Assembly (NCBI RefSeq): GCF_025148125.1
Contig: NZ_CP102267.1
Span: forward strand, 1,374,501 to 1,438,500
Reading direction: 5' to 3'
Length of the DNA stretch: 64,000 bases
Origin: Blautia wexlerae DSM 19850
Lineage (GTDB): Bacteria; Bacillota; Clostridia; Lachnospirales; Lachnospiraceae
Within the stretch, counting starts at the first letter, position 1. The number at the start of each line of letters is the position of its first letter. Positions 36,246 through 45,471 of this stretch are shown here, piece by piece. Made by a program: the position numbers and the translations under genes. The notes below the pieces were generated by a model. The model was not told the DNA's origin. It worked only from the letters and a program-made list of their open reading frames with translations, and made no database searches.

Positions 36246-36777
36246 AACAATAACCAGACATAAGCTGTTGGTTATGCATTACTGTTTCCGGGCTGGTATG
36301 TATAAACAGGGACTGCTTCATGACCTGTCCAAATATGCACCTGTGGAATTTCTGGTTGGATGTAAATACTATCAGGGAGACAGAAGTCCCAACAATGCAG
36401 AAAGAGAAGATACAGGAATATCAAAATCCTGGCTTCATCATAAAGGGCGCAACAAACATCATTTTGAGTACTGGGTAGATTATGCACCGGGAGATGAGCA
36501 TATCATCAATGGTGTGCCCATGCCCCGTAAATATATTGCGGAAATGGTGATGGACAGGATCAGTGCTTCCAGAAATTATCTGGGGGATAAGTATGATCAG
36601 CATCAGCCTCTGGACTATTATCTGAAAGGTAAGGAAAAACTGTGGTTTATCCATCCGAAGACAAAGAGAGATCTGGAGGGACTGCTGCGGATACTTAATG
36701 ATCATGGGGAAGAGGTACTGATTTCCTATATTAAGAATGTTTATCTGAAAAAAGATAAAGCCCTGGAGCGTGTCTGA
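36223..36777 (+). CDS. DUF5662 family protein
   Basis: The 184-residue protein is of unknown function. The histidine-rich patterns LLHDLSKY near residue 31 and SWLHHKGRNKHHFEYW near residue 69 look like an HD-type metal site, so a phosphohydrolase role is possible. GAGGAGG inside the previous gene precedes the ATG, and the 23-base overlap implies coupling to the GlgX-like gene. The last three codons (Glu, Arg, Val) and the TGA lie in the left terminal repeat of an inserted element, so the original C-terminus may have been replaced. Confidence 0.8.
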   Translation: MHPWLHFKTITRHKLLVMHYCFRAGMYKQGLLHDLSKYAPVEFLVGCKYYQGDRSPNNAEREDTGISKSWLHHKGRNKHHFEYWVDYAPGDEHIINGVPMPRKYIAEMVMDRISASRNYLGDKYDQHQPLDYYLKGKEKLWFIHPKTKRDLEGLLRILNDHGEEVLISYIKNVYLKKDKALERV

Positions 36778-36925
36778 AAAATCATTCCCGCAATCTGCAC
36801 GCCCCACTTTGCGGTATATTTTGTCCGAATTCGGTTGTCGTAGCCCACTACGACGCCCTCATCCGAACAAAATCTCCCACAAATTGTGACGCACATCTTG
36901 CGTAAAGCATTTTTCAGACACGCTC
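36766..36925. mobile_element. 160-bp MITE-like element with 17-bp terminal inverted repeats
   Basis: The ends are perfect inverted copies, GAGCGTGTCTGAAAAAT at 36766-36782 and its complement at 36909-36925. The interior is a long imperfect palindrome centred on the hairpin GTCGTAG-CCCA-CTACGAC at 36837-36854. It has no coding capacity. Relatives are at 4949-5020 and 52212-52228. I could not identify a flanking target duplication with confidence, so mobility is inferred from the structure and recurrence. Confidence 0.7.
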
Positions 36926-37034
36926 TGGCAGGCAGAAAACATACAGCAAAAAGAGAATGTAAACAGGCCGGCAGACAGGAACAGATAAATTTCTGATTGA
37001 CAGAGTACCTGTTTGGGTGTAAAAATATAAAACA

Positions 37035-37070
37035 GTTACTGTGAAGGTCTTTGCCGGACGGTAACAGTAA
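37035..37070. repeat. GTTACTGT/ACAGTAA inverted repeat (family 3)
   Basis: TTACTGT (37036-37042) and ACAGTAA (37064-37070) flank a 21-base interior with CCGGACGG. It lies in the 363-base gap before putP. Confidence 0.55.
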
Positions 37071-37142
37071 TAATTCCATAAAATGGCGGAAAAATGTCGA
37101 AAAACAAGAAATACACTTGCGTGATGCCAAGGTAATGTGGTA

Positions 37143-37180
37143 AAGTAACTGGGTACAGAAGTGGTACCCGGTTACTTTTT
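37143..37180 (+). terminator. strong intrinsic terminator in front of putP
   Basis: AAGTAACTGGGTAC and GTACCCGGTTACTT form a perfect 14-bp stem with a 7-base loop followed by TTTT. It lies about 115 bases before putP, with a possible weak promoter (TTGCGT-17-GTAAAG) just before it, so it may be an attenuator or the end of the GlgX-DUF5662 transcript. Confidence 0.8.
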
Positions 37181-37292
37181 TGCAGTATATAAAATGACTG
37201 TATTCTGTTTTGGGATAAATATGTGAAGGAAACAGAACATATTTTGGCAAATCCGGAGTGTATGAAAAAAGAAGAAAAAAGGAGGAGTAAAT

Positions 37293-38828
37293 TTGAGTGG
37301 TACAACAATGGTCATATTGTCCGCATTTGTTGCCTATCTGTTACTTATGATAGTCATTGGTGTGGTTTATATGAAAAAAACAAGCAGCTCGGAAGATTAT
37401 TTTCTGGGCGGACGTGGACTGAATGCATGGGTAGCTGCTCTTTCAGCACAGGCATCAGATATGAGCGGATGGCTCTTAATGGGACTTCCGGGAGCAATTT
37501 ATTCACTGGGAACAGGACAGATCTGGATTGCTGTAGGTCTGTTCATCGGAACTGTATTAAACTGGGTGTGTATTTCACACAGACTTCGTAAATATACGAT
37601 CGCAGCAAACAATTCCCTTACAATCCCGGCATTTTTTGAGAACAGATTTCAGGATAAGAAGAGAATCCTGTTATTGCTTTCATCCATCGTGATTGTAATC
37701 TTTTTCCTGGTTTATACAGCTTCTGCACTGGCAGCAGGTGGTAAACTTTTTAACACAGTATTTGGAATTGATTATCATATAGCTCTGGCAATTGGTGCAG
37801 CAGTTATCCTCTGTTATACATTTATGGGGGGATTTATGGCTGTATGCGTAACTGACTTTGTACAGGGAACACTGATGCTGATCGGTCTTCTGGTCGTTCC
37901 GCTGGTTGCATATCTGACACTGAGCGGAAGTCTGAGTGATCTTCTGACACAGAGCGGAGCGCCGGGTGGAGCAGCAGCTTTCCTGAATCCTTTTGAGAAC
38001 GGAGAGCGCCCATATACATTTATTGAAATCTTTTCCCAGCTTGCATGGGGACTTGGATACTGCGGCATGCCTCATATCCTTACCCGCTTCATGGCTGTAA
38101 AGAGTGAGAAAGAATTAAAAAAATCCAGTGCGATCGCAATCGTGTGGGATATCCTTTCTCTGACAGCAGCGTGCTTTATCGGTATTATAGGTCGTGCATA
38201 TCTGCTTCCGACTGTACTTGGTGAAAATGGTGCATCTTCCTCAGAGAGTGTATTTATCGAGATGATCAATAAACTGTTTTCCAGTCATCTGGGACTTCCG
38301 TTTATCGGAGGAATCTTCCTCTGCGGTATTCTTGCGGCAATTATGTCCACAGCGGATTCACAGCTTCTGGTAACAGCGTCCGCAGCATCTGAGGATTTAT
38401 ATCATCAGTTCATTAAGAAGGATGCAGACTCAAAGGAAATTCTTGCAGTTGCAAGACTTACGGTTATCGTGGTATCTGTTCTCGCATTTGTGATCGCGTG
38501 GAATCCGAACAGCAGTATCATGGGACTGGTATCCAATGCATGGGCCGGTCTTGGTGCAGCGTTTGGTCCGACTGTGGTAATGTCACTGTTCTGGAGAAGA
38601 ACAAACCTTACAGGTGCAGTTGCAGGTATTGTTTCCGGTGGTCTGACAGTTATCGTCTGGGACTATATACCGCTTGCGGCAGGACAGACTCTTGGTTCTT
38701 ATACAGGACTTTATTCTCTGGCTGTAGGTTTTGCTGTCAGCCTTGTGATGATCATTATCTTCAGTCTGGCTACGAAAGCACCATCCAAAGAAATCACAGA
38801 TGTGTTTGATAAAGTGGCAGGAAAATAA
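37293..38828 (+). CDS. putP: sodium/proline symporter
   Basis: PutP is a solute-sodium symporter (SSS family) that takes up proline with Na+. The 511-residue protein has about 13 membrane segments and the family features SSEDYFLGGRGLNAWVAALSAQASDMSGW near residues 31-60, GLGYCGMPHILTRFM near 255 and the STADSQLLVTAS segment near 352. The start is TTG with AAGGAGGAG just before it. It is a single gene ended by the terminator at 38872. Substrate choice within the family (proline, pantothenate, others) rests on overall resemblance. Confidence 0.88.
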   Translation: MSGTTMVILSAFVAYLLLMIVIGVVYMKKTSSSEDYFLGGRGLNAWVAALSAQASDMSGWLLMGLPGAIYSLGTGQIWIAVGLFIGTVLNWVCISHRLRKYTIAANNSLTIPAFFENRFQDKKRILLLLSSIVIVIFFLVYTASALAAGGKLFNTVFGIDYHIALAIGAAVILCYTFMGGFMAVCVTDFVQGTLMLIGLLVVPLVAYLTLSGSLSDLLTQSGAPGGAAAFLNPFENGERPYTFIEIFSQLAWGLGYCGMPHILTRFMAVKSEKELKKSSAIAIVWDILSLTAACFIGIIGRAYLLPTVLGENGASSSESVFIEMINKLFSSHLGLPFIGGIFLCGILAAIMSTADSQLLVTASAASEDLYHQFIKKDADSKEILAVARLTVIVVSVLAFVIAWNPNSSIMGLVSNAWAGLGAAFGPTVVMSLFWRRTNLTGAVAGIVSGGLTVIVWDYIPLAAGQTLGSYTGLYSLAVGFAVSLVMIIIFSLATKAPSKEITDVFDKVAGK

Positions 38829-38871
38829 TAGAATAGAAAGACTATCCATTTTCGGATGAATTTGTTATAAT

Positions 38872-38906
38872 GGCAGTAGCGCAAAAAAAGCGTTACTGCT
38901 TTTTTA
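38872..38906 (+). terminator. terminator of putP
   Basis: GCAGTAGCGC and GCGTTACTGC form a 10-bp stem with an A-rich loop, followed by TTTTTT. Confidence 0.88.
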
Positions 38907-38915
38907 ATCTGATAA

Positions 38916-38980
38916 ACTGCGGAGCAGTTATTCGGTGTAGAGCTGCGTAGCGAAGCGGACGATTTTATCCGCTTGATTAT
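38916..38980 (+). repeat. twin-hairpin repeat, copy B (family 2)
   Basis: ACTGC-GGA-GCAGT, then GCGAAGCGGACGATTTTATC and CGCTTGATT: the same layout as the copy at 27898. It lies between the putP terminator and the glf ribosome site. Confidence 0.7.
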
Positions 38981-39001
38981 TACAAGAAGAAGGTGTCGCA
39001 C

Positions 39002-40117
39002 ATGAAGAAATATGATTATCTGATAGTAGGAGCCGGCCTTTTTGGTGCAGTATTTGCACATGAGGCCACAAGACGGGGGAAAACATGCCTTGTGATCGAT
39101 AAGAGAGGTCATATCGGCGGTAATATTTACACAGAAGAAGTAGAGGGGATCCAGGTACACAGATACGGTGCACATATCTTCCATACTTCCAGAAAACAGG
39201 TGTGGGATTATATCAATCAGTTTGCAGAATTTAATCATTTTGTGAATTCACCGATTGCAGTCTATAAGGATGAATTATATAATCTGCCGTTTAATATGAA
39301 TACCTTTCATCAGCTCTGGGGAGTACGTACTCCTGCAGAAGCAAAGGCGAAGATACAGGAACAGATCGCAAGAATGCACATTACTCATCCGAAGAACCTG
39401 GAGGAACAGGCGCTTGCACTGGTTGGACAGGACGTATATGAGAAACTGGTAGAGGGATATACAAGGAAGCAGTGGGGCAGGGAGTGTAAAGATCTGCCGG
39501 CATTTATCATAAAAAGACTGCCTTTGCGTTATACTTATGATAATAACTATTTCAAAGATCCTTATCAGGGAATCCCCAAAGGTGGATATACACGTATTGT
39601 GAAGAAACTTCTGGAGGGTGTACAGGTATGTCTGAATACAGATTTCTTTGCAAACAGAGAAGAACTGACTGCACAGGCAGACAAAGTACTCTTTACAGGT
39701 ATGATCGATGAATTTTATGACTATTGTTACGGAGAACTGGAATACAGATCACTGAGATTTGAGACAGAAGTGCTGGATATGGGAAATTATCAGGGCAATG
39801 CGGTTGTCAATTATACAGATTATGAAGTTCCGTATACAAGGATCATCGAGCATAAACATTTTGAATTTGGTACACAGCCAAAGACTGTGATCACCAGAGA
39901 ATATCCGGCAGCATGGGAGAAAGGCAAAGAGCCGTACTATCCGGTCAATGACCCGAAGAACAGTGAACTGTTTGACAAATATGAACGTCGCGCACTGGAA
40001 GAGAAGAATGTGATCTTTGGCGGAAGACTCGGCATGTATCGCTACATGGATATGGATCAGGTTATTGAAGAGGCGCTGTCTCTGGCAGAAACAGAGCTTA
40101 CCTATGAAGAGCCATGA
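39002..40117 (+). CDS. glf: UDP-galactopyranose mutase
   Basis: Glf is a flavoenzyme that interconverts UDP-galactopyranose and UDP-galactofuranose for cell-surface glycans. The 371-residue product has the FAD-binding YDYLIVGAGLFGAVFA near residue 4, HIGGNIYTE near 35, GAHIFHTS near 55, and GRLGMYRYMDMDQVI at the end. I chose ATG 39002 over GTG 38993, since AGAAGG fits it and the fold starts there. No other galactofuranose gene is near; the rfb genes lie 17 kb away. Confidence 0.95.
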   Translation: MKKYDYLIVGAGLFGAVFAHEATRRGKTCLVIDKRGHIGGNIYTEEVEGIQVHRYGAHIFHTSRKQVWDYINQFAEFNHFVNSPIAVYKDELYNLPFNMNTFHQLWGVRTPAEAKAKIQEQIARMHITHPKNLEEQALALVGQDVYEKLVEGYTRKQWGRECKDLPAFIIKRLPLRYTYDNNYFKDPYQGIPKGGYTRIVKKLLEGVQVCLNTDFFANREELTAQADKVLFTGMIDEFYDYCYGELEYRSLRFETEVLDMGNYQGNAVVNYTDYEVPYTRIIEHKHFEFGTQPKTVITREYPAAWEKGKEPYYPVNDPKNSELFDKYERRALEEKNVIFGGRLGMYRYMDMDQVIEEALSLAETELTYEEP

Positions 40118-40188
40118 AAGTAAATTTTGGGATTGTAAGATAAAGGTAGCAAACAGTTACAGATAAAGTAACCGGAAAGGATAAATAT

Positions 40189-40773
40189 ATGACAGACACA
40201 CCAATAATTGCTCTTTATTACAGAGAGTATGATCCGATGAAAAGAAAGATGTTTCTTGACCAGTCTATTGCTGCAGGCGAAGATGAGGAGGCAAATGCTG
40301 TCCGTAAGGAACTGTGGGAACTGCGTTACGGAGAACCTTCAGAGGCAGGTTCCGGTACGCGTGCTGATGGGTATCTGGCGCTTTGGATGGCAATGGAATA
40401 CAGCAAGGATACAGCGGGAAAGCTGTTTGGTTTAAAGAGAGCCAGAAAAGAAATCGAGAAAAACCTTGCCAGACTGAAATTCAGGGAAATGCAGGAAAAG
40501 AGCGAACTTCACAGGGAACTGCTTTACAGAGAATGCTGCCATATGGTTAAGACTTATATGGAACTTTGTGAGAAGGACAAGACATATAATACTACCCTGT
40601 GCGGAATTGTTCCTATCAGTGAGAAAAGTGCGAAGAGTAAGCTTCAGAAAGATGTCTATACCACTGCCATTGTGTTTCCGGAAGAAATCAATATGCAGGA
40701 AGAACTGGAAATGATAACAAAGGCAGCAAGGGAAGCTTACGAAGCTCATTTTCCGGGAGAAGGCGGATTATAA
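40189..40773 (+). CDS. uncharacterised 194-residue protein
   Basis: I do not recognise this protein with certainty; it may belong to a Clostridia-specific DUF family (DUF6553 is a guess). It is soluble, mixed in charge and mainly helical. The centre (about residues 80-130) is rich in Arg, Lys and Glu and could form a helical hairpin. Two adjacent cysteines occur in YRECCHMVKTYMELCEK. GGAAAGG precedes the ATG. It lies between glf and the M16C peptidase gene, 32 bases before the latter, so it may be cotranscribed with it. Confidence 0.7.
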   Translation: MTDTPIIALYYREYDPMKRKMFLDQSIAAGEDEEANAVRKELWELRYGEPSEAGSGTRADGYLALWMAMEYSKDTAGKLFGLKRARKEIEKNLARLKFREMQEKSELHRELLYRECCHMVKTYMELCEKDKTYNTTLCGIVPISEKSAKSKLQKDVYTTAIVFPEEINMQEELEMITKAAREAYEAHFPGEGGL

Positions 40774-40805
40774 AGAAAAGCCAAAAAAAATTACTGGAGG
40801 CATAC

Positions 40806-43730
40806 ATGAACAAAGCAAATTTGACAGCTTATGAAGTTGTAACAGAAGAAAACCTGACAGATATCCATTCCACAGGCTGGCTTCTGCGCCATAAGAAAAC
40901 AGGTGCAAGAGTTATGCTGATCGAGAATGATGATGAGAATAAAGTATTTAATATCGCATTCCGCACACCGCCTAAGGACAGCACAGGTGTGGCACATATC
41001 CTGGAGCACAGTGTACTCTGTGGTTCAAGGGAATTTCCATTAAAGGATCCTTTCGTAGAACTGGTAAAAGGTTCTCTGAATACTTTCCTGAATGCCATGA
41101 CTTATCCGGATAAAACCTGCTATCCTGTAGCCAGCTGCAATGATAAGGATTTTCAGAATCTGATGCATGTTTATCTGGATGCGGTATTTTATCCGAATAT
41201 CTATAAAAGAGAAGAGATTTTCCGTCAGGAAGGCTGGAACTATCATCTGGAACAGAAGGAAGGACCGCTGAAATATAACGGTGTTGTATATAATGAGATG
41301 AAAGGTGCTTTCTCCTCACCGGATGAAGTTCTGGAACGGGAGATTATGAATCACCTTTTCCCTGATACCACTTATGGATGTGAATCAGGCGGTGATCCGA
41401 AAAATATTCCGGATCTTACCTATGAGAATTTCCTGAATTTCCACAGAACTTATTACCATCCATCCAACAGCTATATTTATCTGTATGGAAATATGGATAT
41501 GGAAGAGAAACTGGCATTCCTGGATGAGCATTATCTGTCGCATTTTGATTATCTGGATGTGGATTCTGTTATTCAGGAACAGAAAGCATTCGGAGCATGC
41601 CAGGATGTGACTCTTGAGTATCCGGTTGCTGAGAATGAGGGAGAAGAGGACAATACCTATCTTTCTTATAACATGGTTGTGGGAAATGCTGCGGACAGTC
41701 AGATGGCAATGGCATTTGAGGTATTGGATTACGCACTGTTAAGCGCACCGGGAGCACCGTTAAAGCAGGCACTTCTGGATGTAAAAGCAGGCAAGGATGT
41801 CTATGGATCTTATGATGATGGTATTCTCCAGCCATATTTTACAGTAATTGCAAAAGGTTCCAATCCGGACAGAAAAGAAGAATTCGTATCTGTGATCAGA
41901 CAGGTACTGGGAGATATTGTTAAGAATGGAATTGATAGGAAAGCTGTAGAGGCAGGAATCAATTACTTTGAATTCCGCTATCGTGAAGCTGATTTTTCCT
42001 CTTATCCGAAAGGACTGATGTACAGTCTGGATATTCTGGGAGACTGGCTGTATGAAAAAGGAAATCCCTTTGCACAGGTACAGCAGCTTACAGTTTTTGA
42101 AAAACTGAAAAAGGCAGTAAACGAAGGATATTTTGAAGAACTGATCCGTAAATATCTTCTTGAGAATCCACATGGATGCATCATGACTCTTGTGCCGAAG
42201 AAAGGTCTGGCAGCCCAGCGTGAGAAAGAGCTGGAGGAGAAGCTGGAAGCATACAGAAGCAGTCTTTCTGAAGAACAGCTGGATGCAATGGTTGAGAAGA
42301 CGAAAGCACTGGAAGCATATCAGGAAGCCGGCGAAGATCCAAAAGCACTGGAGTGCATTCCGATGTTAAAGAGAAGTGATATTAAAAGAGAAGCTGCAAA
42401 GATCATAAATGAAGAATTAACGGTAGATGACAGTCTGTTCCTTTACCATGACGTATGCACAAATGGCATCGGTTACGTAGACCTGATGTTTAAGACTGAC
42501 AGTATTGCGCCTGAGCAGATTCCTTATCTGGGACTTTTGAAATCCGTACTGGGTTATGTGGATACAGAGAATTACACATACGGAGAACTGTTTAATGAGA
42601 TCAATGCCAATACAGGCGGTATCAACTGTGGGGTAGAGGTTTTTGACAGAGCTGATTCTACAGAAGAGTTTCAGGCTATGTTCTCTGTAAGAGGTAAGGC
42701 ACTTTATACGAAAATGGATTTCCTTTTCAAAATGATCGGGGAGATCCTGAACAGCTCGAAACTGGAGGATACCAAGCGTCTCTATGAGATTGTTGCATCT
42801 GTGAAGTCCAGGGCACAGGTAAACCTGACAGGTGCCGGACATTCCACTGCTGTACTCAGAGCAGCTGCATATTCTTCTCCGATGGCTGCATTTCAGGATG
42901 AGATGGCGGGAATCGGATATTATCAGTTTATCGAGAAACTGGAAAAAGATTTTGAACAGCGAAAAGAGGAAACTGTAGAAGAGCTTTGCAAACTGATGAA
43001 AAAAATTCTCCGTCCGGAGAACTTTATGATCAGTTATACAGGTGAGAGAGAGTCCCTGGAGACAGTTCAGAAACTGGCGGGAGCTGTAAAGGCAGGACTT
43101 GGCACAGAGCCGGTGGAGAAATCGGAAGAGAAGCTGACCTGCACAAAGAAGAATGAGGGATTTAAGACTTCCGGACAGGTCCAGTATGTGGCTCAGACCG
43201 GTAACTTTAAGAAAAAAGGCCTGGAATATACAGGTGCACTGGAAATTCTGAAGGTTATCTTAAGTTATGATTATCTGTGGATGAATCTGCGCGTAAAGGG
43301 CGGTGCATATGGATGTATGAGCGGATTTAAGAGGAATGGTGAGAGCTATCTGGTATCTTATCGCGATCCTCATCTGAAACGTACACTGGATGTATATAAG
43401 GGGATTCCGGATTATATCCGCAATTTTCAGGCAGATGAGCGCGAGATGACAAAATATATCATTGGTACCATCAGCGGAAAGGATGTTCCCAGGACACCTC
43501 AGATGAAAGGTTCTGTTTCCAAGACAGCATATTTCTGCGGTGTGACAGAGGAGATGCTCCAGAAAGAACGTGATCAGATTCTGAATGCGTCTGCAGAGGA
43601 TATCCATGCACTGGCCGAGATTATAGAGGCAGTTCTGGCAGCAGATCAGATATGTGTGGTGGGAAGCGAGAGCAAGGTGGCTGAGGCCTCTGATGTACTG
43701 ATGGAAGTGAAACCACTGATCAATTGTTAA
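40806..43730 (+). CDS. M16C family zinc metallopeptidase (presequence protease-like)
   Basis: The 974-residue cytoplasmic enzyme belongs to the clamshell insulinase-type peptidases that degrade short unfolded peptides. The inverted zinc motif HxxEH is His64, Glu67, His68 in HILEHSVLCG, and the third ligand is likely the Glu in NEMKGAF near residue 162. An M16C-associated domain fills the middle, followed by two inactive M16 domains. The length and single-chain form match PreP/CYM1 and clostridial homologues. ACTGGAGG precedes the ATG. era follows after 16 bases. Confidence 0.93.
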   Translation: MNKANLTAYEVVTEENLTDIHSTGWLLRHKKTGARVMLIENDDENKVFNIAFRTPPKDSTGVAHILEHSVLCGSREFPLKDPFVELVKGSLNTFLNAMTYPDKTCYPVASCNDKDFQNLMHVYLDAVFYPNIYKREEIFRQEGWNYHLEQKEGPLKYNGVVYNEMKGAFSSPDEVLEREIMNHLFPDTTYGCESGGDPKNIPDLTYENFLNFHRTYYHPSNSYIYLYGNMDMEEKLAFLDEHYLSHFDYLDVDSVIQEQKAFGACQDVTLEYPVAENEGEEDNTYLSYNMVVGNAADSQMAMAFEVLDYALLSAPGAPLKQALLDVKAGKDVYGSYDDGILQPYFTVIAKGSNPDRKEEFVSVIRQVLGDIVKNGIDRKAVEAGINYFEFRYREADFSSYPKGLMYSLDILGDWLYEKGNPFAQVQQLTVFEKLKKAVNEGYFEELIRKYLLENPHGCIMTLVPKKGLAAQREKELEEKLEAYRSSLSEEQLDAMVEKTKALEAYQEAGEDPKALECIPMLKRSDIKREAAKIINEELTVDDSLFLYHDVCTNGIGYVDLMFKTDSIAPEQIPYLGLLKSVLGYVDTENYTYGELFNEINANTGGINCGVEVFDRADSTEEFQAMFSVRGKALYTKMDFLFKMIGEILNSSKLEDTKRLYEIVASVKSRAQVNLTGAGHSTAVLRAAAYSSPMAAFQDEMAGIGYYQFIEKLEKDFEQRKEETVEELCKLMKKILRPENFMISYTGERESLETVQKLAGAVKAGLGTEPVEKSEEKLTCTKKNEGFKTSGQVQYVAQTGNFKKKGLEYTGALEILKVILSYDYLWMNLRVKGGAYGCMSGFKRNGESYLVSYRDPHLKRTLDVYKGIPDYIRNFQADEREMTKYIIGTISGKDVPRTPQMKGSVSKTAYFCGVTEEMLQKERDQILNASAEDIHALAEIIEAVLAADQICVVGSESKVAEASDVLMEVKPLINC

Positions 43731-43746
43731 AAAAGGAAAGAACAGA

Positions 43747-44655
43747 ATGAACGAAAATTTTAAATCCGGATTTGTAGCGATTATTGGACGTCCAAACGTA
43801 GGTAAATCCACTCTGATGAATCATCTCATCGGACAGAAGATCGCTATCACATCCAAGAAACCACAGACAACCAGAAACCGTATCCAGACCGTTTATACCT
43901 GTGACGAAGGTCAGATCGTATTTCTCGATACTCCCGGTATCCACAAGGCAAAGAATAAGCTGGGAGAATATATGGTTCAGGTGGCAGAGCGAACTTTAAA
44001 AGAGGTAGATGCCATTATGTGGCTGGTAGAGCCAAGTACCTTTATCGGGGCAGGAGAGCGTCATATTGCAGAACAGCTTCAGGGAATCGGAGTGCCGATA
44101 ATCCTGATCATCAACAAAATTGATACTGTATCAAAGGAAGAAATCCTTCCTGCCATTGATACCTACCGAAAAGTATGCGATTTCGCAGAGATTATCCCAT
44201 GCTCCGCACTGCGTGGACAGAATACACAGGATATTATCGGTTGTATCCTGAAATATCTGCCTTACGGTCCTATGTTTTATGATGAGGATACAGTTACTGA
44301 TCAGCCTCAGCGTCAGATCGTGGCTGAGATCATCCGCGAGAAAGCACTTCATGCACTGGATGCGGAAATTCCTCATGGAATCGCAGTTGCCATTGACCGG
44401 ATGAAAACACGTCCGGGAAAAAATCCAATCGTGGATATTGATGCGACAATTATCTGTGAAAGAGAGTCTCACAAAGGAATTATCATCGGCAAACAGGGTG
44501 CGATGTTAAAGAAAATCGGAAGTAATGCAAGATATGAGATTGAGCGTATGCTGGAATCAAAAGTGAATCTGAAGCTTTGGGTAAAAGTAAAGAAAGACTG
44601 GAGAGACAGTGATTTCCTTATCAAGAACTTTGGTTACGATAAGAAGGAAATCTAA
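43747..44655 (+). CDS. era: GTPase Era
   Basis: Era binds the 3' end of 16S rRNA and acts as a checkpoint in 30S assembly. The G1 loop is GRPNVGKST at residues 14-22, followed by KPQTTRNR, DTPGIHKAKNKLG and NKID. The C-terminal KH domain has KGIIIGKQGAMLKKIG near residue 238. The 302-residue length is typical. AAAAAGGAAAG precedes the ATG. recO follows after 28 bases, a conserved pair in Firmicutes. Confidence 0.96.
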   Translation: MNENFKSGFVAIIGRPNVGKSTLMNHLIGQKIAITSKKPQTTRNRIQTVYTCDEGQIVFLDTPGIHKAKNKLGEYMVQVAERTLKEVDAIMWLVEPSTFIGAGERHIAEQLQGIGVPIILIINKIDTVSKEEILPAIDTYRKVCDFAEIIPCSALRGQNTQDIIGCILKYLPYGPMFYDEDTVTDQPQRQIVAEIIREKALHALDAEIPHGIAVAIDRMKTRPGKNPIVDIDATIICERESHKGIIIGKQGAMLKKIGSNARYEIERMLESKVNLKLWVKVKKDWRDSDFLIKNFGYDKKEI

Positions 44656-44683
44656 ATAAAAAGACAGTCAGGAAACAGAGAGA

Positions 44684-45436
44684 ATGAGTGATTTGATAAC
44701 TGTGCAGGGAGTAGTGCTCTCTGCCATGCCTGTGGGAGAATATGACAAGCGGATCGTCCTTCTCACCAGAGAAAGAGGCAAGATTTCCGCGTTTGCAAAA
44801 GGAGCCCGCCGCCCAAACAGCCAGTTTCTGGCGGCTGCCAATCCTTTTGTGTTTGGAACCTTTGCCCTTTATGAGGGGCGTTCCAGTTATAATCTGAATC
44901 AGGTATCCATCAGTCATCATTTTGTGGAACTGGCAGGCGAACAGCCTGGAATTTACTATGGATATTATTTTCTGGAACTGGCAGATTATTTCGGACAGGA
45001 GGGGATTGACGAGAAAGAATCTATGAACCTTCTGTATGTGACAGTGAAGGCACTTCTGAACCCGAATATTGATGACAGGCTGGTGAGGTGTATTTTTGAA
45101 CTTCGTATGATGGCTGCACAGGGATTGTGTCCTTCACTGTTTCATTGTGTGTGCTGCGAAAGACAGCCTGTGGAGGGAGAAGAGCTTTTCTTTTCTCAGC
45201 AGAATCATGGTATTCTGGATAAAGCCTGTCTGGGACATGTAAATGATGCAAAGAGAATCTCAGCACCTGCATTATATGCCATGCAGTACATAGTAACTGC
45301 TTCTCTTGGGAAGCTTTATACATTTACTGTTACAGAAGAAGTACTCCATGAACTGGAACGTCATATCCATACCTATATTGCTGCGAACACTGAAAAACGG
45401 TTCAAAAGTCTGGAAATTCTGGAAATAATGAGCTGA
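44684..45436 (+). CDS. recO: DNA repair protein RecO
   Basis: RecO loads RecA on SSB-coated DNA with RecR. The 250-residue protein has the N-terminal OB fold (VVLSAMPVGEYDKRIVLLT), RGKISAFAKGARRPNS near residue 29, and a zinc site typical of Gram-positive RecO around HCVCCERQ near residue 152 with a later Cys in KACLGH. It has only a weak ribosome site and probably depends on era transcription. Confidence 0.93.
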   Translation: MSDLITVQGVVLSAMPVGEYDKRIVLLTRERGKISAFAKGARRPNSQFLAAANPFVFGTFALYEGRSSYNLNQVSISHHFVELAGEQPGIYYGYYFLELADYFGQEGIDEKESMNLLYVTVKALLNPNIDDRLVRCIFELRMMAAQGLCPSLFHCVCCERQPVEGEELFFSQQNHGILDKACLGHVNDAKRISAPALYAMQYIVTASLGKLYTFTVTEEVLHELERHIHTYIAANTEKRFKSLEILEIMS

Positions 45437-45442
45437 GATACC

Positions 45443-45471
45443 TTGAAAAAGAAATCAGATGCAGTTATAAT
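45443..45471 (+). promoter_or_regulatory. promoter of glyQS
   Basis: TTGAAA (45443-45448) and a perfect TATAAT (45466-45471) are 17 bases apart. The leader of about 110 bases carries two copies of ACGTTAAT but no T-box signature. Confidence 0.75.

Noticed and set aside
38843..38871. TATAAT at 38866 as a promoter for glf
   Set aside because: It has no acceptable -35 box and would start transcription inside the putP terminator hairpin.
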